A stretch of 16,500 nt of DNA from an uncultured Saprospiraceae bacterium. GTDB taxonomy: Bacteria > Bacteroidota > Bacteroidia > Chitinophagales > Saprospiraceae. The notes beneath the pieces are model-generated. The model was not told where the DNA came from. It made no database searches and worked only from the letters and a program-made list of their open reading frames with translations. The DNA is taken from contig CALHUZ010000152.1 in assembly GCA_938039305.1 (NCBI GenBank), forward strand, positions 1 to 16,500, read 5' to 3'. Of the stretch, positions 14,242 through 16,500 are shown in pieces. Made by a program: the position numbers and the translations under genes. The stretch's first letter is position 1; each line of letters opens with the position of its first letter.

Positions 14242-15972
14242 ATGAGTACACTCAATACAGTTTTAGAAAACAGAATTAACGAATGGTTAACTCCTACTTT
14301 CGATTCTCAAACTCAAGAATCAATTAAAAGTCTTTTAGAGAACAATCAATCTGAAATAGAAGAAAGTTTTTACAAAGACTTAGAATTTGGAACTGGTGGC
14401 ATGCGAGGTGTAATGGGAGTTGGAACAAATCGTATTAATAAATATACACTCGGTAAAAGCACACAAGGTTTAAGCAACTATTTAAAAGACCACTTTAGTG
14501 GAGAAGAAATAAAAGCTGTTATCGCTTACGATTGCAGAAATAACAGCGACACTCTAGCGCGAACCGTCGCTGAAGTTTTTGCTGCTAATGGAATTAAAGT
14601 ATTCTTATTCTCCAGCTTAAGAACAACACCCGAACTTTCTTTTGCTGTAAAACATTTAAATTGTCATTGTGGTATTGTACTAACTGCTAGCCACAATCCA
14701 CCTGAATACAATGGATATAAGGTGTACTGGAACGATGGTGGACAATTAGTACCACCTCATGATAGCGCAATAGTAAACACAATAAACAATTTAAAATATA
14801 GTGACATCAATTTTAAAGCTGACGAAAGTTTGATTGAATTAATTGACGAAGAAGTTGACAAACCATTTATTGATGCCTGTGTTGAAAACGGAAGTATTGT
14901 TGCAACGCAAGTGGCTAAAGACAATTTAAAAATAGTATTTACACCTCTCCATGGAACATCAATTACAGCTATTCCACAAACTTTAGAACAAGCAGGTTTT
15001 AAAAATGTACACATTGTAGCAGAACAAGCCGAACCAGATGGGAATTTCCCTACTGTAAAATCACCAAATCCTGAAGAGACAGAAGCTTTAGCTATGGCAA
15101 CTGAATTAGCTAAAAAAGTTGGAGCCGACATTTTAATTGGAACTGACCCTGATAGTGACCGTTTAGGAATCGCAGTACGTGACAACAACAACGAACTTGT
15201 ATTATTAAACGGAAATCAAACCATGGTTGTTATGATTGGTTTCTTATTAGAACAAATAAAAAAAGGAGCAGGTTTTAGAGGTAATGAATTTATAGCCTCT
15301 ACAATTGTTTCTACACCTATGCTACGCACAATCGCAACTAGTTATAATGTGAAATACAAGGAAGTCTTAACAGGTTTTAAATGGATAGCCAAACTAGTAA
15401 AAGATTATCCCGAATTAAACTTTATAGGTGGTGGTGAAGAAAGTTATGGATTTATGGTTGGAGACTTCGTACGTGATAAAGATGCAGTAACAAGCACCTT
15501 GTTAGCTTGCGAAATTGCCGCTTACACAAAAGCCAACGGCAGTTCTTTTTTTAACTTACTACAAGAATTATATAAAGAACACGGTTACTTTAAAGAACAT
15601 TTAGTTTCATTAGTTAAAAAAGGAATCTCAGGGGCTGAGGAAATCAAGCAAAAAATGATTGATTTACGCGAAAACCCTTTAACGGAAATCAATGGTTCAA
15701 AAGTTATCCTGATTGAAGACTTCGCCTCTAGCCAAGCAACTAACTTAAAGAACAACTCCAAAAGTCAATTAGATTTACCAAAAGCCAATGTGTTAATCTA
15801 TTCCACAGAAGATGGAACTAAGATCGCCGCTCGACCAAGCGGAACAGAACCTAAAATCAAATTTTACATAAGTGTCCAAAGCGATATAAATGAAGGAGGT
15901 TCATTGGCCGAAATTGAAAAGAATTTAGACACTAAGATTAACCAAATATTACAAGAACTAAGTTTAGCTTAG
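14242..15972 (+). CDS. Phosphoglucomutase/phosphomannomutase (alpha-D-phosphohexomutase family)
   Basis: The protein has 576 residues, the usual size for the PgcA-type enzyme of Bacteroidota. It interconverts hexose 1-phosphates and 6-phosphates (glucose or mannose) in the cytoplasm, feeding glycogen, cell-wall and exopolysaccharide precursors. All four family sites are intact: the phosphoserine loop TASHNP (148-153, Ser150), the metal loop TDPDSDR (301-307), the sugar-binding GGGEESYG (396-403) and the phosphate-binding RPSGTEP (531-537). The N-terminal LEFGTGGMRGVMG (47-59) is the usual opening. The start is ATG 14242. Leucine is encoded by TTA in roughly three quarters of cases by my hand count, unlike the adhesin in this window, which may mean transfer or different selection. 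Confidence 0.95.
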   Translation: MSTLNTVLENRINEWLTPTFDSQTQESIKSLLENNQSEIEESFYKDLEFGTGGMRGVMGVGTNRINKYTLGKSTQGLSNYLKDHFSGEEIKAVIAYDCRNNSDTLARTVAEVFAANGIKVFLFSSLRTTPELSFAVKHLNCHCGIVLTASHNPPEYNGYKVYWNDGGQLVPPHDSAIVNTINNLKYSDINFKADESLIELIDEEVDKPFIDACVENGSIVATQVAKDNLKIVFTPLHGTSITAIPQTLEQAGFKNVHIVAEQAEPDGNFPTVKSPNPEETEALAMATELAKKVGADILIGTDPDSDRLGIAVRDNNNELVLLNGNQTMVVMIGFLLEQIKKGAGFRGNEFIASTIVSTPMLRTIATSYNVKYKEVLTGFKWIAKLVKDYPELNFIGGGEESYGFMVGDFVRDKDAVTSTLLACEIAAYTKANGSSFFNLLQELYKEHGYFKEHLVSLVKKGISGAEEIKQKMIDLRENPLTEINGSKVILIEDFASSQATNLKNNSKSQLDLPKANVLIYSTEDGTKIAARPSGTEPKIKFYISVQSDINEGGSLAEIEKNLDTKINQILQELSLA

Positions 15973-16080
15973 GCCAAATTTTCACTGTGGAGAGAGCGGA
16001 GATCTTTATTGGTGAGCCTTTTAGTGCAGATATAATATACAGCTACCGTTGCCTTTAACAACATATGGGAAGCTATATAG

Positions 16081-16293
16081 ATGGTAACTATAAAGACAGG
16101 CTTGAACCTAATATCAATCGCTTCTCAAGCTAATGTCGGAGGTCACGATTCTGCTAAAGCGTTAGCAAGAAGTCTTAAGAAACATAACTTATTTATTCCA
16201 GTTGTTTTACTCGGTACTGAGGCAATTCTTTCTAAGCTATTGAGGCCTTATGGTGGTCAGTTTCTATTTGTGAGTTTCTTTCATAGCGATTAG
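16081..16293 (+). pseudogene. Short ORF resembling the C-terminal end of type I 3-dehydroquinate dehydratase (AroD-like remnant)
   Basis: The frame of 70 codons starts at ATG 16081. Its second half (FIPVVLLGTEAILSKLLRPY, then GGQFLFVSF) recalls the end of type I AroD, where a MGxxGxxSRLxxPxFGSxLTY block follows the Schiff-base lysine by about 40-45 residues; here Lys5 is 40 residues before the Gly of LLGTEA. A full enzyme has about 220-250 residues, and the 108 bp before the ATG do not supply the missing part. It may be a decayed fragment, an unrelated small gene, or noise. The resemblance was judged by eye only. Confidence 0.3.
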
Positions 16294-16365
16294 CATCAAA
16301 TTCCATTCCTAATCAATTCATGACAAAAAAATTAGAAACCAAATACACAACAGCTTCATAAAAAT

Positions 16366-16500
16366 CTACCAGCTTATAACAATCTTTCGAAAATCGAGCG
16401 ACACATTTAAACCTGTATTATCATTGCCATCTACATTTATTTCAACATCAGCTGATGGAAGTCCATGGAGATCCAAAACAAAAGTTGAATAAGATGGTCT
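16366..16500 (-). CDS. C-terminal part of an unidentified minus-strand gene (cut by the window edge)
   Basis: A frame open from the right edge ends at TAG 16366-16368. The 44 visible residues end RPSYSTFVLDLHGLPSADVE then INVDGNDNTGLNVSLDFRKI then VISW. The alternation of hydrophobic and polar residues suggests beta strands. Ending in a strand such as LNVSLDFRKIVISW is reminiscent of tube or adhesin beta-barrel proteins (for example Hcp-like), but this is too short for assignment. The complement has no comparable frame. Confidence 0.42.
   Translation of the reverse strand, partial: RPSYSTFVLDLHGLPSADVEINVDGNDNTGLNVSLDFRKIVISW

Noticed and set aside
14757..15191. Minus-strand ORF of 144 codons inside the phosphohexomutase gene
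   Set aside because: It is the antisense of a gene with all four catalytic motifs intact.

Overview
The window looks like a chromosomal segment of a Bacteroidota bacterium. The evidence is a giant surface protein ending in a type IX secretion (T9SS) type B sorting domain, lipoproteins with short lipoboxes, weak Shine-Dalgarno signals, two candidate promoters with the Bacteroidota -7 box TAnnTTTG, an ExbB-ExbD-ExbD set, and DUF2452 and zinc-finger families typical of the phylum. A Saprospiria-like or related environmental lineage is my inference; the sequence does not fix the genus.

Layout. Positions 1-6198 (+) hold the 3' part of a secreted adhesin of more than 2000 residues: an N-terminal beta-rich region, about 18 Ig/PKD-like modules and the C-terminal sorting domain. 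Convergent to it, a minus-strand block runs from 9108 down to 6250: exbB, two exbD paralogues, a lipoprotein and rimM. Diverging from exbB are two small plus-strand genes, DUF1801 and DUF2452 (9246-10071). A minus-strand lipoprotein with DUF5060, glycoside-hydrolase-like and collagen-binding-like parts follows (10106-11962).

The most unusual stretch is 12090-12894. It holds three near-identical units of about 190-209 bp, all oriented on the minus strand. Each carries a 40-codon open frame (or a small RNA) followed by its own intrinsic terminator. Differences between units are clustered. In the ORF they fall almost entirely in codons 5-9, and in the terminator stem they keep pairing only if the minus strand is the RNA. 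This is the best candidate for something undescribed. To its right are a GlsB/YeaQ-type membrane protein (+), a four-cysteine zinc-finger protein (-) and a phosphoglucomutase/phosphomannomutase (+) whose leucine codon use differs sharply from the adhesin. The window ends with a short ORF that may be a remnant of type I 3-dehydroquinate dehydratase, and the C-terminal 44 codons of a minus-strand gene.

How the genes relate. ExbB/ExbD energise outer-membrane transport, the T9SS adhesin and the two or three lipoproteins belong to the cell surface, and rimM and the phosphohexomutase are housekeeping genes. No tRNA, rRNA, CRISPR array or transposase was seen.
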